Below the pieces are notes generated by a model. The model saw nothing but the letters and a program-made list of their open reading frames with translations, was not told the origin of the DNA and did not search any database. From Propionibacteriaceae bacterium (lineage in GTDB: Bacteria; Actinomycetota; Actinomycetes; Propionibacteriales; Propionibacteriaceae), in the NCBI GenBank assembly GCA_003153855.1, contig PMBM01000064.1:10762-18095 (forward strand): a stretch of DNA of 7,334 nucleotides, written 5' to 3'. This document shows, one piece after another, positions 1-6,291 of the stretch. Each line of letters begins with the position of its first letter. Positions within the stretch are counted from its first letter, which is position 1. The position numbers were made by a program, and so were the translations under genes.

Positions 1-1076
1 TTGTAGCGGCCCATGAGCACGTTGAACACGGCCTGCGTGCCGACGATCTGGCTCGAGGGCGTGACCAGCGGCGGGTGTCCGGCGTCGGCCTTGACGAGGG
101 GAACCTCCTCCATGACCTCCTTGATCCGGTCGCCTGCGCCCTGCTGCTTGAGCTGGGACTCCATGTTGCTCAACATGCCGCCGGGGATCTGGCTGGAGAA
201 GATGTCGGTGTCGACCAGCGTGGCCGACTCGAACTGCTTGTACTTGGGGCGCACCGCGGCGAAGTGGTCGCGGATCTTGATGAGACGCTCGGGATCGAGG
301 TTGGTCGTGTACTCGGTGCCCTTGAGCATCGCGACGAGCGACTCGGTGGGGTTGTGGCCCGGGCCGAGCGACATCGACGAGATCGACGTGTCGACCACAT
401 CGGCGCCCGCCTCGATCGCCTTCATCAGGCTGACCAGGGTCACGCCGGTGGTGGCGTGGCAGTGGACGTTGATCTGTACGTCGCCGTACGTGTCCTTGAT
501 GCCCTTGACGATGTCGTACGCCGGCTGCGGCTGCAGCAGAGCGGCCATGTCCTTGAGCGCGATCGAGTCGGCACCCATGTCGAGCAGCTGGCCGGCGAGC
601 TTGATGTAGCCCTCGGTCGTGTGGAGGGGGCTCATCGTGTAGCAGATCGTGCCCTGGGCGTGCTTGCCGACCTTCTTGACCTCGGCCATCGCCTGAGCCA
701 TGTTGCGCGGGTCGTTGAGGGCGTCGAACACACGGAACACGTCCATGCCGTTCTCCGCGGACTTGTCGACGAACCTGTCGACGACCTCGTCCTCGTAGTG
801 GCGGTAGCCGAGGAGGTTCTGACCCCGGAGCAGCATCTGCAGCTTCGAGTTCGGCATGAGCTTGCGGAAGGTCCTCAGACGCTCCCACGGGTCCTCGTTG
901 AGGAAGCGGATGCAGGCGTCGTACGTCGCCCCGCCCCAGCACTCCACACTCCAGTAGCCAGCCTGGTCGATGTCCTCACAAGCACCGACCATGTCCTCCA
1001 TCGCCATACGGATGGCGATGAGGCTTTGGTGGGCGTCACGGAGCACGACCTCGGTCACACCGATCGTTCGCGTCAT
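1..1076 (-). CDS. Methylmalonyl-CoA carboxyltransferase (transcarboxylase) 5S subunit, 3' end off window
   Basis: This is the carboxyltransferase subunit that moves a carboxyl group between carboxybiotin and pyruvate/oxaloacetate; in propionibacteria it works with the 12S and 1.3S subunits in the propionate cycle. I read 358 codons; the family is about 505 residues, so the C-terminal part lies beyond the left edge. From memory the sequence follows the Propionibacterium 5S subunit nearly without gaps: RDAHQS at residues 13-18, ECWGGATYD at 45-53, RGQNLLGY at 84-91, KDMAAL at 175-180, HCHATTG at 205-211, SLGPGHNPTES at 236-246. The metal-site residues known in that enzyme appear as D14, H205, H207 and the carbamylated lysine K175. 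The ATG at 1076 follows a GGTGGGA stretch about 7 nt away; an in-frame ATG at 1112 exists but has no better ribosome site. It lies 64 bp downstream of the metalloprotease gene on the same strand. The 12S and 1.3S partner genes are not visible, so a role in a related decarboxylase or pyruvate carboxylase complex remains possible. Confidence 0.93.
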   Translation of the reverse strand, partial: MTRTIGVTEVVLRDAHQSLIAIRMAMEDMVGACEDIDQAGYWSVECWGGATYDACIRFLNEDPWERLRTFRKLMPNSKLQMLLRGQNLLGYRHYEDEVVDRFVDKSAENGMDVFRVFDALNDPRNMAQAMAEVKKVGKHAQGTICYTMSPLHTTEGYIKLAGQLLDMGADSIALKDMAALLQPQPAYDIVKGIKDTYGDVQINVHCHATTGVTLVSLMKAIEAGADVVDTSISSMSLGPGHNPTESLVAMLKGTEYTTNLDPERLIKIRDHFAAVRPKYKQFESATLVDTDIFSSQIPGGMLSNMESQLKQQGAGDRIKEVMEEVPLVKADAGHPPLVTPSSQIVGTQAVFNVLMGRY

Positions 1077-1112
1077 GAGTCCATCCCACCAGGCTGTCCC
1101 ATGCGTGCCCAT

Positions 1113-1124
1113 ACCCCATGGGGG
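1113..1124. promoter_or_regulatory. Palindrome CCCCATGGGG upstream of the 5S gene
   Basis: A perfect 10-bp palindrome (1114-1123) sits in the 64-bp gap upstream of the carboxyltransferase start. It could be part of a regulator site or simply a chance C/G run with NcoI-like symmetry. No convincing -10/-35 pair is visible beside it, and a 10-bp palindrome is short in DNA of this composition. Confidence 0.2.
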
Positions 1125-1140
1125 TTACCGGCGACCGAAA

Positions 1141-1707
1141 TCAGGCGAGCAAGGCGGGCGGGTGGATGAGAATGCCACCCGCGACGTCCTCGATGAGTGC
1201 CCCAGGTGGCTCCCGCAAGGCCCTGTACGCGACGACCCAGTCGTTCATGCACACGCCGAGATGGATGCCGAACGGGATCACGAACAGCCCGCCGGCGCCC
1301 GAGCGGAGACCCACGACGAGGGCGAGACTGACGAACACCGTGGGCGCGAGCGCGACGATCGCGTACCTCCCGCGGGAGAAGCGCTGGCCGAGGGCTGTGC
1401 AGGACAGATAGGGCACCACTCGGGCCACGTGGGACCAGCCGAACCGGGGCTTCCCGCCGTACGTGGAGATCGCCAGCCCGTGAACCCCCTCATGGGCGAC
1501 CAGAGCGACACCAAGGATCACGGCCATTGCGACGACGTCGACGATGGTGACCGTCAGCCGCTGTGGCGCACGGCCTGCGAACGCGACCATGAGCGCCGCG
1601 TAGGCCGCAGCCAACGCGACGACGGTGCTCACGAGGCTCAATCCGAGGCTGGTCGACCGGGAAGGCCGCCAGACCAGAGGACGTGCGTCGTGTGGGCCGG
1701 TCTCCAC
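1141..1707 (-). CDS. DUF3267-like membrane zinc metalloprotease (HExxH)
   Basis: With the GTG at 1707 as start this encodes 188 residues, within my expectation for DUF3267 putative zincin proteins. Hydrophobic stretches lie near residues 21-42, 54-72, 115-134 and 140-152. The zinc motif HEGVH (72-76) sits at the end of the second stretch, as expected for an intramembrane-type metalloprotease. CMNDW near 153-157 could supply the third acidic ligand (D156), matching the downstream ND/GD motif I associate with this family. The frame stays open upstream to an ATG at 1833, but that would overlap the divergent oxidoreductase gene, and the extra 42 residues are basic and uncharacteristic. The 1707 GTG also has a TAGGTT hexamer 7 nt upstream, which suggests a leaderless message. 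Substrate unknown. The family call rests on the HExxH-in-membrane arrangement and remembered similarity, so the protease activity is inference. Confidence 0.75.
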   Translation of the reverse strand: METGPHDARPLVWRPSRSTSLGLSLVSTVVALAAAYAALMVAFAGRAPQRLTVTIVDVVAMAVILGVALVAHEGVHGLAISTYGGKPRFGWSHVARVVPYLSCTALGQRFSRGRYAIVALAPTVFVSLALVVGLRSGAGGLFVIPFGIHLGVCMNDWVVAYRALREPPGALIEDVAGGILIHPPALLA

Positions 1708-1714
1708 GGGACGA

Positions 1715-1720
1715 AACCTA
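1715..1720 (-). promoter_or_regulatory. -10-like TAGGTT for the metalloprotease gene (leaderless)
   Basis: On the minus strand TAGGTT fits the actinobacterial -10 pattern TANNNT and ends 7 nt before the GTG at 1707. Transcription would therefore start at or next to the start codon. No clear -35 hexamer is visible; TCGACA at 1733-1738 is only 12 nt away. There is no purine-rich ribosome site in front of this GTG. Confidence 0.45.
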
Positions 1721-1804
1721 CCGGCTCTGACATGTCGATCCCAGTGTCTCGGCCTCGGCTTCAGGTCCGCGACCATCATCCGACAAGCAGTGATGGCGGC
1801 TGCG

Positions 1805-1810
1805 TAGGTT
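1805..1810 (+). promoter_or_regulatory. -10-like TAGGTT for the 1817 oxidoreductase gene (leaderless)
   Basis: TAGGTT is followed by exactly 6 nt (GTCTGT) and then ATG at 1817, the geometry of a leaderless actinobacterial promoter with transcription starting at the A of ATG. No Shine-Dalgarno sequence fits in this space. A weak -35 candidate, CCGACA at 1780-1785, gives a long 19-nt spacer. The same hexamer occurs on the opposite strand in front of the divergent metalloprotease gene. Confidence 0.55.
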
Positions 1811-1816
1811 GTCTGT

Positions 1817-2866
1817 ATGAGCAGCTTCGCCATCGTCGGCTCCGGGTTCCGCTCCTCGATCTACTGGGAGGTGGCCGCCGGGCTGGCGGGGGTCGACTGC
1901 GTCGGCGTCGTGACGCGACGTCCGAGGGCGCTGCCCGTACCGGCGTACGACTCCGTGGGCGCGCTGCTGCGGGACCACAAGGTCGACTTCGTCGTGACGT
2001 CCACGACTCCCGCCGTGACTCCGCATCTCATCGCCGAGTCCGTCGGACGCGGCCTGCCCGTACTGACGGAGACGCCTCCGGCGTGGTCGGCCGATGAGAT
2101 CGTCGACCTGTGGCACACGGTGGGCGCGGCCCAGCTCGTACAGGTCGCTGAGCAGTACCACCTCATGCCTCTGCACGCGGCGCGCCTTGCGGCTGTCCGG
2201 GCGGGTGCCGTCGGACGCGTCGGGCAGGTGCATGTGTCGAGCACGCAGCTGTACCACGCGGTCTCGCTGCTGCGGCGCTTCCTCGGTGTCGGCCTCGAGG
2301 GCGCAACGATCCGCGCCGGCCGCTTCGCCGCGCCGCTGGTCAACCCGCTCGACCGGGGCGGCTGGACAGGCGACCTCGAGCCGCACGACGCGACGACCAC
2401 CCTCGCCACGCTCGACTTCGGCGCCGGACGCAGCGGTGTGTACGACTTCACGGACAACCAGACCCGTAACCTGCTCCGGACGCGACGCCTGCTCGTCCGT
2501 GGCAGCCACGGCGAGCTGTCCGACGAGACCGTGGTGCATCTGGTCGATGCGACCACCATCACCCGGACGACCTTCAGCCGGCGCCAGACCGGCCACGACC
2601 TCGACCTGAACGGGTACGCGACGGACCACATCGCGCTCGGCGACCAGGTCTACTGGCGCAACGCCTGGCCACATGCCCGGTGGACCGACGACGAGCTGGC
2701 GATCGCCGCGCTGCTCACGCGGATGGCCGCCTGGGTCGATGGCGAGGGGCCGGAGCCGTACCCGCTCGTCGAGGGCTGTACGGACCAGCTGCTGGCGCTC
2801 GCGATCACCGAGGCGGCCGAGACGGGCAGGGCTGTACGGGTGGAGCCGGCGACGGTTCTCGCCTGA
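1817..2866 (+). CDS. Gfo/Idh/MocA-family oxidoreductase, EKP lysine replaced
   Basis: The 349 residues have the usual length for this NAD(P)-dependent sugar/polyol dehydrogenase superfamily. The N-terminal Rossmann domain begins FAIVGSGFRS (residues 4-13), a variant of GxGxxG; HKVDFVVTSTTPAVTPHLIAESVGRGLPVLTE (54-85) is the typical beta-alpha-beta stretch leading to the family signature. That signature is normally E-K-P and here reads E-T-P (85-87), so the lysine thought to act in catalysis and cofactor contact is threonine 86. AEQYHLMPLH (111-120) and TGDLEPHDATTTLATLDFG (184-202) mark the C-terminal substrate domain, with H190 where the family has its histidine. The gene stands alone between a divergent metalloprotease and a converging pseudogene, so context does not indicate a substrate. 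The ATG at 1817 is supported by a -10-like element 6 nt upstream. Fold call firm; enzymatic activity uncertain. Confidence 0.88.
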   Translation: MSSFAIVGSGFRSSIYWEVAAGLAGVDCVGVVTRRPRALPVPAYDSVGALLRDHKVDFVVTSTTPAVTPHLIAESVGRGLPVLTETPPAWSADEIVDLWHTVGAAQLVQVAEQYHLMPLHAARLAAVRAGAVGRVGQVHVSSTQLYHAVSLLRRFLGVGLEGATIRAGRFAAPLVNPLDRGGWTGDLEPHDATTTLATLDFGAGRSGVYDFTDNQTRNLLRTRRLLVRGSHGELSDETVVHLVDATTITRTTFSRRQTGHDLDLNGYATDHIALGDQVYWRNAWPHARWTDDELAIAALLTRMAAWVDGEGPEPYPLVEGCTDQLLALAITEAAETGRAVRVEPATVLA

Positions 2867-2910
2867 ACCTCGCGAATGGTCACAGAGTCGTCTTCTTGCG
2901 GGACGAATCG

Positions 2911-2920
2911 ACGGATCCGT
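2911..2920. repeat. Palindrome ACGGATCCGT in a convergent intergenic gap
   Basis: A perfect 10-bp palindrome lies in the 69-bp gap between the oxidoreductase stop and the converging pseudogene end. Around it, GGTCAC (2878-2883) and GTGACC (2919-2924) form an inverted repeat with a 35-nt loop. Either could contribute to a bidirectional terminator, but there is no T-tract on either strand, so terminator function is unsupported. Confidence 0.2.
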
Positions 2921-2935
2921 GACCAGTCGAGGTGC

Positions 2936-3677
2936 TCACACGGGCGCTCCTGCCAGACGAAGGGTCGACCGCATCCTCTCCACAGAGCGCTCAGGGCGGC
3001 GGTACACGTCGAACGACGTGAACACGCGCGGCCGCCATCCAATGCTGTCCAGCAGCTCTCGACTGGCGGTGTCCTGTCGCAGCCGCCAGTCCGAGGCCCG
3101 ACCAGCGCGTACGTCCTCCTCCCGATCCCGTTCCGAATGGTGCCGTCCGTCGTAGTCAGCCGCCACGCGCCAGCGCGGCCACGACAGGTCGGGCTTGTGG
3201 AGGGGGGTCCAGGTCCGAGGCGCTGCCCGCCGCAAGATCGCACCAGGTCCTCCACGGTGAGGTGATGAGCAGCCCGTCCTTGACGATCACGTCGCCGGGC
3301 GCCAGGTCGGCCCGGTGTCCGACGAGTCCCCGCCCCCGCGGCCGACCCGCCAGGGAAGGGACCGTGACGTGGACGGGTGTCCCCGTGTCAGGCTCGAGTG
3401 CCCGGTACGTGGCCGACGGTCGGCTCCCGTGCGTTGGGATGAGCCAGCCCCCCAGCGCCACAGCGGTGTCGTGGGAGAAGACCGCGTCCGCGGGCAGGGC
3501 CAGCACGGCGGCACGGCACCGCTCGACAAGCGTGTCAGGCGCCTCGGCCATGACGCGTACTCCTGTCCAGGGCGCCCTGAACCGCCGACCGGACAGCACC
3601 TCATCGGTGAGGCCCAGCTCCCTCCCCATGGCGACGGTGAAGGGACCACGGGCCAGCCCTTCCGGAATCTCACGCAC
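2936..3677 (-). pseudogene. Degraded AbiEi-like/DUF559 endonuclease-domain protein (internal deletion and frameshift)
   Basis: Two adjacent reading frames give the two ends of one familiar actinobacterial protein. The upstream part (from GTG 3677, or TTG 3695) reads VREIPEGLARGPFTVAMGRELG..., then FSHDTAVALGGWLIP, HVTVPS and ITSPWRTWCDLAAG: the winged-helix and central region of AbiEi-like proteins. The downstream part, in a frame shifted by +1, reads HKPDLSWPRWRVAADYDGRHH and ends FTSFDVYRRPERSVERMRSTLRLAGAPV: the C-terminal PD-(D/E)xK-like DUF559/Vsr-type domain. They meet near a run of six C on the coding strand (3202-3207). Intact relatives, as I remember them, carry roughly 90 residues between WCDLA and the RPDLSWP motif; these are missing here, so a deletion as well as a frameshift is implied. 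A truncated N-terminal product could still be made, ending at 3156. Nothing next to it looks like an AbiEii partner, so a former antitoxin role cannot be claimed. Confidence 0.7.
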
Positions 3678-3683
3678 GATCTG

Positions 3684-3689
3684 AGCCTG
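3684..3689 (-). promoter_or_regulatory. Possible decayed -10 (CAGGCT) before the pseudogene
   Basis: CAGGCT ends 6 nt before the GTG at 3677, the same spacing as the TANNNT elements in front of the other leaderless genes here, but its first base is C rather than T. It is consistent with a once-active leaderless promoter that has lost its conserved T; chance is equally possible. Confidence 0.2.
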
Positions 3690-3829
3690 GCCCAACCAGG
3701 GACGGCGCGCTCGGGTTGTCCACAGCCCCTGAGATGCCGCAGACGCACGTGCGAACGGCCACAGAACTGTCGTTCGCCCCAGGGGTTGGCCGGTTGCGTG
3801 ACCACTCGGCGTCGACAGTCCCGTACCGC

Positions 3830-3843
3830 CCCGGTCTACCGGG
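3830..3843. terminator. Weak hairpin CCCGGTCTACCGGG downstream of the TPR gene
   Basis: CCCGG and CCGGG pair around a four-base centre (TCTA), 26 nt past the stop of the minus-strand TPR gene. It is compact and GC-rich but has no following U-run in the minus-strand transcript, so it is only a candidate factor-assisted terminator. The rest of the 192-bp gap 3678-3869 shows nothing else supported except a lone DnaA-box-like 9-mer. Confidence 0.25.
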
Positions 3844-3869
3844 CCGCGGTGCTCGCTCGACGTCCGGGT

Positions 3870-4490
3870 TCAGCGCGGGAAGTCGTCGCGCTCGCGGACC
3901 CGGTCGAGCACGGGATCGTCGAGCTGTCGGGCCAACGAGGGGTTCAGCCGAAGTGCTCGCCGCAGGGCGGTGACGGCGTCGACGTCCTCGCGGCGAGCCG
4001 CGTACGCCTCGGCGAGCGTCAGCCAGTACAGCCCAGACCGGCGGTTCTCGGCGACGGCTGCGCGAGCATCGGCCAGCGCACCACCGAGGTCGCCTGCGCG
4101 ACGCCGGCAGACCGAGCGGTTGTTGCGGTACGTGGGATGCGAGGGCGCCCACTCGATCGCCGCGTCGTAGTCGACCAGAGCAGCCTCGTCGTCCCCGGTC
4201 GCCGCCTTCACCCAAGCCCTCAGCCCGTACAGCTTCGCCACGAGGGCGGGGCGGTCGATGTACGGGAGGAGCTCGAGCCCTGCGGTGAGATCGATGATGG
4301 CGCCGGCGGGGTCCGCATCGATCCGCAGCCTGGCCCGTGAGCAGAGGGTCTCGGCGATCTCGCGCAGCACGTCGCTGCGGGGCCTCACGTTGTAGGCCTC
4401 GACGAGCTCCGCCAGCCGAGCCGAGGCACCGTCGTGCTCGGGGCAGTTGCCGAAGTCGAGGACCAGGCCGTCCGCGAGCGACAGGATCAC
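3870..4490 (-). CDS. Tetratricopeptide-repeat (TPR) protein
   Basis: This encodes 206 residues from the GTG at 4490. Three consecutive helix-turn-helix repeats of about 34-36 residues are visible: ALVAKLYGLRAWVKAATGDD...AAIEWAP, then HPTYRNNRSVCRRRAGDL...AVAENR, then SGLYWLTLAEAYAARRED...ALRLNP. Each shows the TPR pattern of small and aromatic residues, with A..DY/A..DA preceding a terminal P or N. The N-terminal ~80 residues are helical in character and may hold a degenerate repeat. No signal peptide or membrane helix is seen, so a cytoplasmic protein-binding scaffold is likely. It starts 19 bp after the stop of the GTPase gene and has no TANNNT at leaderless spacing, which supports co-transcription with the GTPase. 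The start is the best-placed one, but no strong ribosome site precedes it. Partner unknown. Confidence 0.8.
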   Translation of the reverse strand: MILSLADGLVLDFGNCPEHDGASARLAELVEAYNVRPRSDVLREIAETLCSRARLRIDADPAGAIIDLTAGLELLPYIDRPALVAKLYGLRAWVKAATGDDEAALVDYDAAIEWAPSHPTYRNNRSVCRRRAGDLGGALADARAAVAENRRSGLYWLTLAEAYAARREDVDAVTALRRALRLNPSLARQLDDPVLDRVRERDDFPR

Positions 4491-4509
4491 GGAAGCGAGT
4501 GTTCCAGAC

Positions 4510-5637
4510 CTAGGTGGTGGTCGCAGACCGAATGCCGGGGATGCGTCGCTTGAACTCGCTCATGAACAGGTCGTGGAGCGCCTTGGAGTCGGTGACCCCG
4601 CCCAGGCTGGGCAGCGTGCCTCCGGCCGACTTCTGGCAGACCGTCAGCCAGGCCTGGCCCATCGCGAACGTGAACACCCCCGCGACCGAGGCGCTGATCG
4701 CTCCGCCGGCGATCGTGCCCGCGCCGGGGATGAGCTTGATCAGCGACGTGAAGCTGGCCCGGCCGGCGGTGGTCGCGACGGCCGTCGAGGCGACGGCTGC
4801 GATTCCGGCCCTGTCGACGCCCATCCCGTACAGCTGGGCGATGCGCGCCATCATCGCGAGCTGGAGCGGTACGAGCAGGGCTGCGTCCGAGAACGGGATC
4901 GGGGTGGCGGCCGCGGCCACCGACGCGGTCACCGTCGCGCCGATGAAACCCTGCGCAGCACGCGCCTTGGCATCGAGGTCAACTCGTTGAGCAGCGACCA
5001 GCGCGGACTGTACGGCTTCGGGAACTGCCTGAAAGGTGGCATGAACCAACTCGCTCAAGCCGTATGGCGGCTGACCAGAGAACTGGTCCCTCATCGCGTA
5101 GGTCATGAACGGGCGACCGCCGAGGATCGGCAGCTTCAGCGACTCGATGTGGCGGGCGAGCGACACCGCGTCGGGGTGGAACTGGTTGTCGCGCATGGGC
5201 ACCTGCGTGAGGACGAGCAGGACGGGGATGTCGAGCTCGGCCAACGCGCGGATGAACTTGGCCTCGGACTCCTCGAACCGGCGGTCCATGCCGCGGACGC
5301 AGTACCAGGCGCAGTGGATCTGCTCGGAGAGCGGCTTCTTGCGCAGCCCCTTGACGACGTCCCGGAGCTCCTTGACGAGCACGCCGTCGTCGCGGCCGAT
5401 CTCGAGTCCCTGGGTGTCGAAGATGCCGAGCGTGCCGCGGCGGTCCACGTACAGGTGGCTGCCCTGCGTCACCGGCTCCCCGATACCGGTCTTGGCGACC
5501 TCGGTGCCGAAGACGGCGTTGATCAGGGTCGACTTGCCCGTCCCGGTCTTGCCGAAGACTGCGAGGTTGAACCTGCCGATCGCCGCAGCCTGTCGGTCGA
5601 ACTCGGCGCGGAAGGATTCTGTGAACCAGTCGGGCAC
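4510..5637 (-). CDS. Era/dynamin-like P-loop GTPase with C-terminal DUF697 region
   Basis: From the GTG at 5637 this gives 375 residues. The G domain shows the P-loop GKTGTGKST (30-37, preceded by F28-G29), a likely G2 threonine in EPVT (54-57) and the G3 motif DTQG (74-77). The G4 position, expected as N/TKxD, reads LTQVP (143-147), so the guanine-specifying lysine and aspartate are not evident. WYCVRGMDRRFEESEAKFIRAL (111-132) resembles the segment found in GTPases fused to DUF697. Residues about 235-360 are the DUF697-type region: TPIPFSDAALLVPLQLAMMARIAQLYG (245-271), then a glycine-zipper-like hydrophobic stretch near GAGTIAGGAISASVAGVFTFAMG (305-327) that could insert into or lie on a membrane. 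The frame is open upstream to 6336, but that extension runs antisense to the 5734 gene. The GTG is favoured by TACCCT 6 nt upstream. It probably leads an operon with the TPR gene. Cellular role unknown. Confidence 0.87.
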   Translation of the reverse strand: MPDWFTESFRAEFDRQAAAIGRFNLAVFGKTGTGKSTLINAVFGTEVAKTGIGEPVTQGSHLYVDRRGTLGIFDTQGLEIGRDDGVLVKELRDVVKGLRKKPLSEQIHCAWYCVRGMDRRFEESEAKFIRALAELDIPVLLVLTQVPMRDNQFHPDAVSLARHIESLKLPILGGRPFMTYAMRDQFSGQPPYGLSELVHATFQAVPEAVQSALVAAQRVDLDAKARAAQGFIGATVTASVAAAATPIPFSDAALLVPLQLAMMARIAQLYGMGVDRAGIAAVASTAVATTAGRASFTSLIKLIPGAGTIAGGAISASVAGVFTFAMGQAWLTVCQKSAGGTLPSLGGVTDSKALHDLFMSEFKRRIPGIRSATTT

Positions 5638-5643
5638 GTCTCC

Positions 5644-5649
5644 AGGGTA
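5644..5649 (-). promoter_or_regulatory. -10-like TACCCT for the GTPase gene (leaderless)
   Basis: On the minus strand TACCCT is followed by GGAGAC and then GTG at 5637, that is TANNNT plus 6 nt plus start. GGAG is present but only 2 nt from the GTG, too close to serve as a normal Shine-Dalgarno, so leaderless initiation explains this start better. It faces the divergent promoter at 5722 across a 96-bp gap. Confidence 0.5.
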
Positions 5650-5721
5650 CGGACCGGGCAATGCGGCGGGGTCGAGACACGGCCACCGGCAGGCGCGAAT
5701 CTCGTGACTCCGGCTCTGCCC

Positions 5722-5727
5722 TAGCCT
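5722..5727 (+). promoter_or_regulatory. -10-like TAGCCT for the 5734 membrane-protein gene (leaderless)
   Basis: TAGCCT is followed by exactly 6 nt (TGAGCC) and then ATG at 5734, again the leaderless geometry. No ribosome site precedes the ATG. No good -35 hexamer is seen at 17-18 nt; GTGACT at 5704-5709 is only 12 nt away. Confidence 0.5.
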
Positions 5728-5733
5728 TGAGCC

Positions 5734-6267
5734 ATGGCGGATCGTTCCCTCGTTGTCGAGGCCAAAGGTTGGCCACAGCCTCCTCAGCTCGCGTGGCGCA
5801 GCTACATCCAGCGCCGATCCATCCTCCAGCTTCTCCTCGGCTTCGTCGTCCTCGGCTTCGCGTCGGCGCTTCTGTGGGGGTTCTCGTTGCGAAGCGACGT
5901 CCCGTGGACCCTCTTCTCGGTCGCCTTCCTGGTCGTCGCCGTCGTTGTGATCCTCGCGAACGTACGGACGCTCGGACGGATCCACCTGATCCCGGTGGAC
6001 CGCCGGGTCCCGATCACCATGCCGTTCGCGTTCGCCATCGAGGGCGACGAGCTCGTCTTCCCGGAGTTCGTCACCAAACCCGAGGAGCGCTGGCCCCTGC
6101 GTGAGACGCACGCCTCTGCCGGGAGGGTGCTCGACGTGGTGACGTTGACCTGCCCCGGACGTCGTACGCGCCGCTTCTTCGCCGTCGCGATCCGCATCCC
6201 CACGCTCGAGGCGGCGCGACTCGTCAACGACCACCGGCTGGCGCTCGACAACAGACCCGACGCGTAG
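5734..6267 (+). CDS. Hypothetical membrane protein, two N-terminal helices and a soluble C-terminal domain
   Basis: I do not recognise this 177-residue protein. A short polar N-terminus (1-29) is followed by two hydrophobic helices, about 30-50 (ILQLLLGFVVLGFASALLWGF) and 57-76 (PWTLFSVAFLVVAVVVILAN), joined by a short SLRSDV turn, which is a hairpin. The remaining ~100 residues are soluble, rich in beta-type segments (ITMPFAFAIEGDELVFPEF, RVLDVVTLTCPGRRTRRFFAVAI) and end in a helix (TLEAARLVNDHRLAL). The positive-inside pattern (RR before helix 1, R/H after helix 2) suggests both ends are cytoplasmic. That layout resembles small proteins with a PH-like or single beta-sandwich domain after a TM hairpin, but I would not assign a family. 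It is divergent from the GTPase gene and probably its own unit. Start supported by the TAGCCT element 6 nt upstream. Confidence 0.72.
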   Translation: MADRSLVVEAKGWPQPPQLAWRSYIQRRSILQLLLGFVVLGFASALLWGFSLRSDVPWTLFSVAFLVVAVVVILANVRTLGRIHLIPVDRRVPITMPFAFAIEGDELVFPEFVTKPEERWPLRETHASAGRVLDVVTLTCPGRRTRRFFAVAIRIPTLEAARLVNDHRLALDNRPDA

Positions 6268-6291
6268 CAACGAGCGGTTCGCGGCAAGTCT

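Noticed and set aside
75..1169. 364-codon plus-strand open frame
   Set aside because: Antisense shadow of the 5S gene; the minus frame carries clear family motifs, the plus frame only low-complexity L/V/D/R-rich sequence.
1708..1833. Upstream extension of the metalloprotease to an ATG at 1833
   Set aside because: Would overlap the divergent gene at 1817 and adds basic, non-family residues; the 1707 GTG has a promoter-like element at the right distance.
3156..3255. Programmed +1 frameshift joining the two halves of the AbiEi/DUF559-like gene
   Set aside because: A run of six C is present, but about 90 expected residues are also missing between the halves, so decay by deletion is the simpler reading.
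3716..3724. TTGTCCACA, identical to an actinobacterial DnaA box
   Set aside because: A single 9-mer with no second copy nearby and no dnaA/dnaN context; expected by chance in a genome and not evidence for an origin.
4447..5724. 425-codon plus-strand open frame
   Set aside because: Shadow of the GTPase gene; composition is typical of antisense frames in high-GC DNA.
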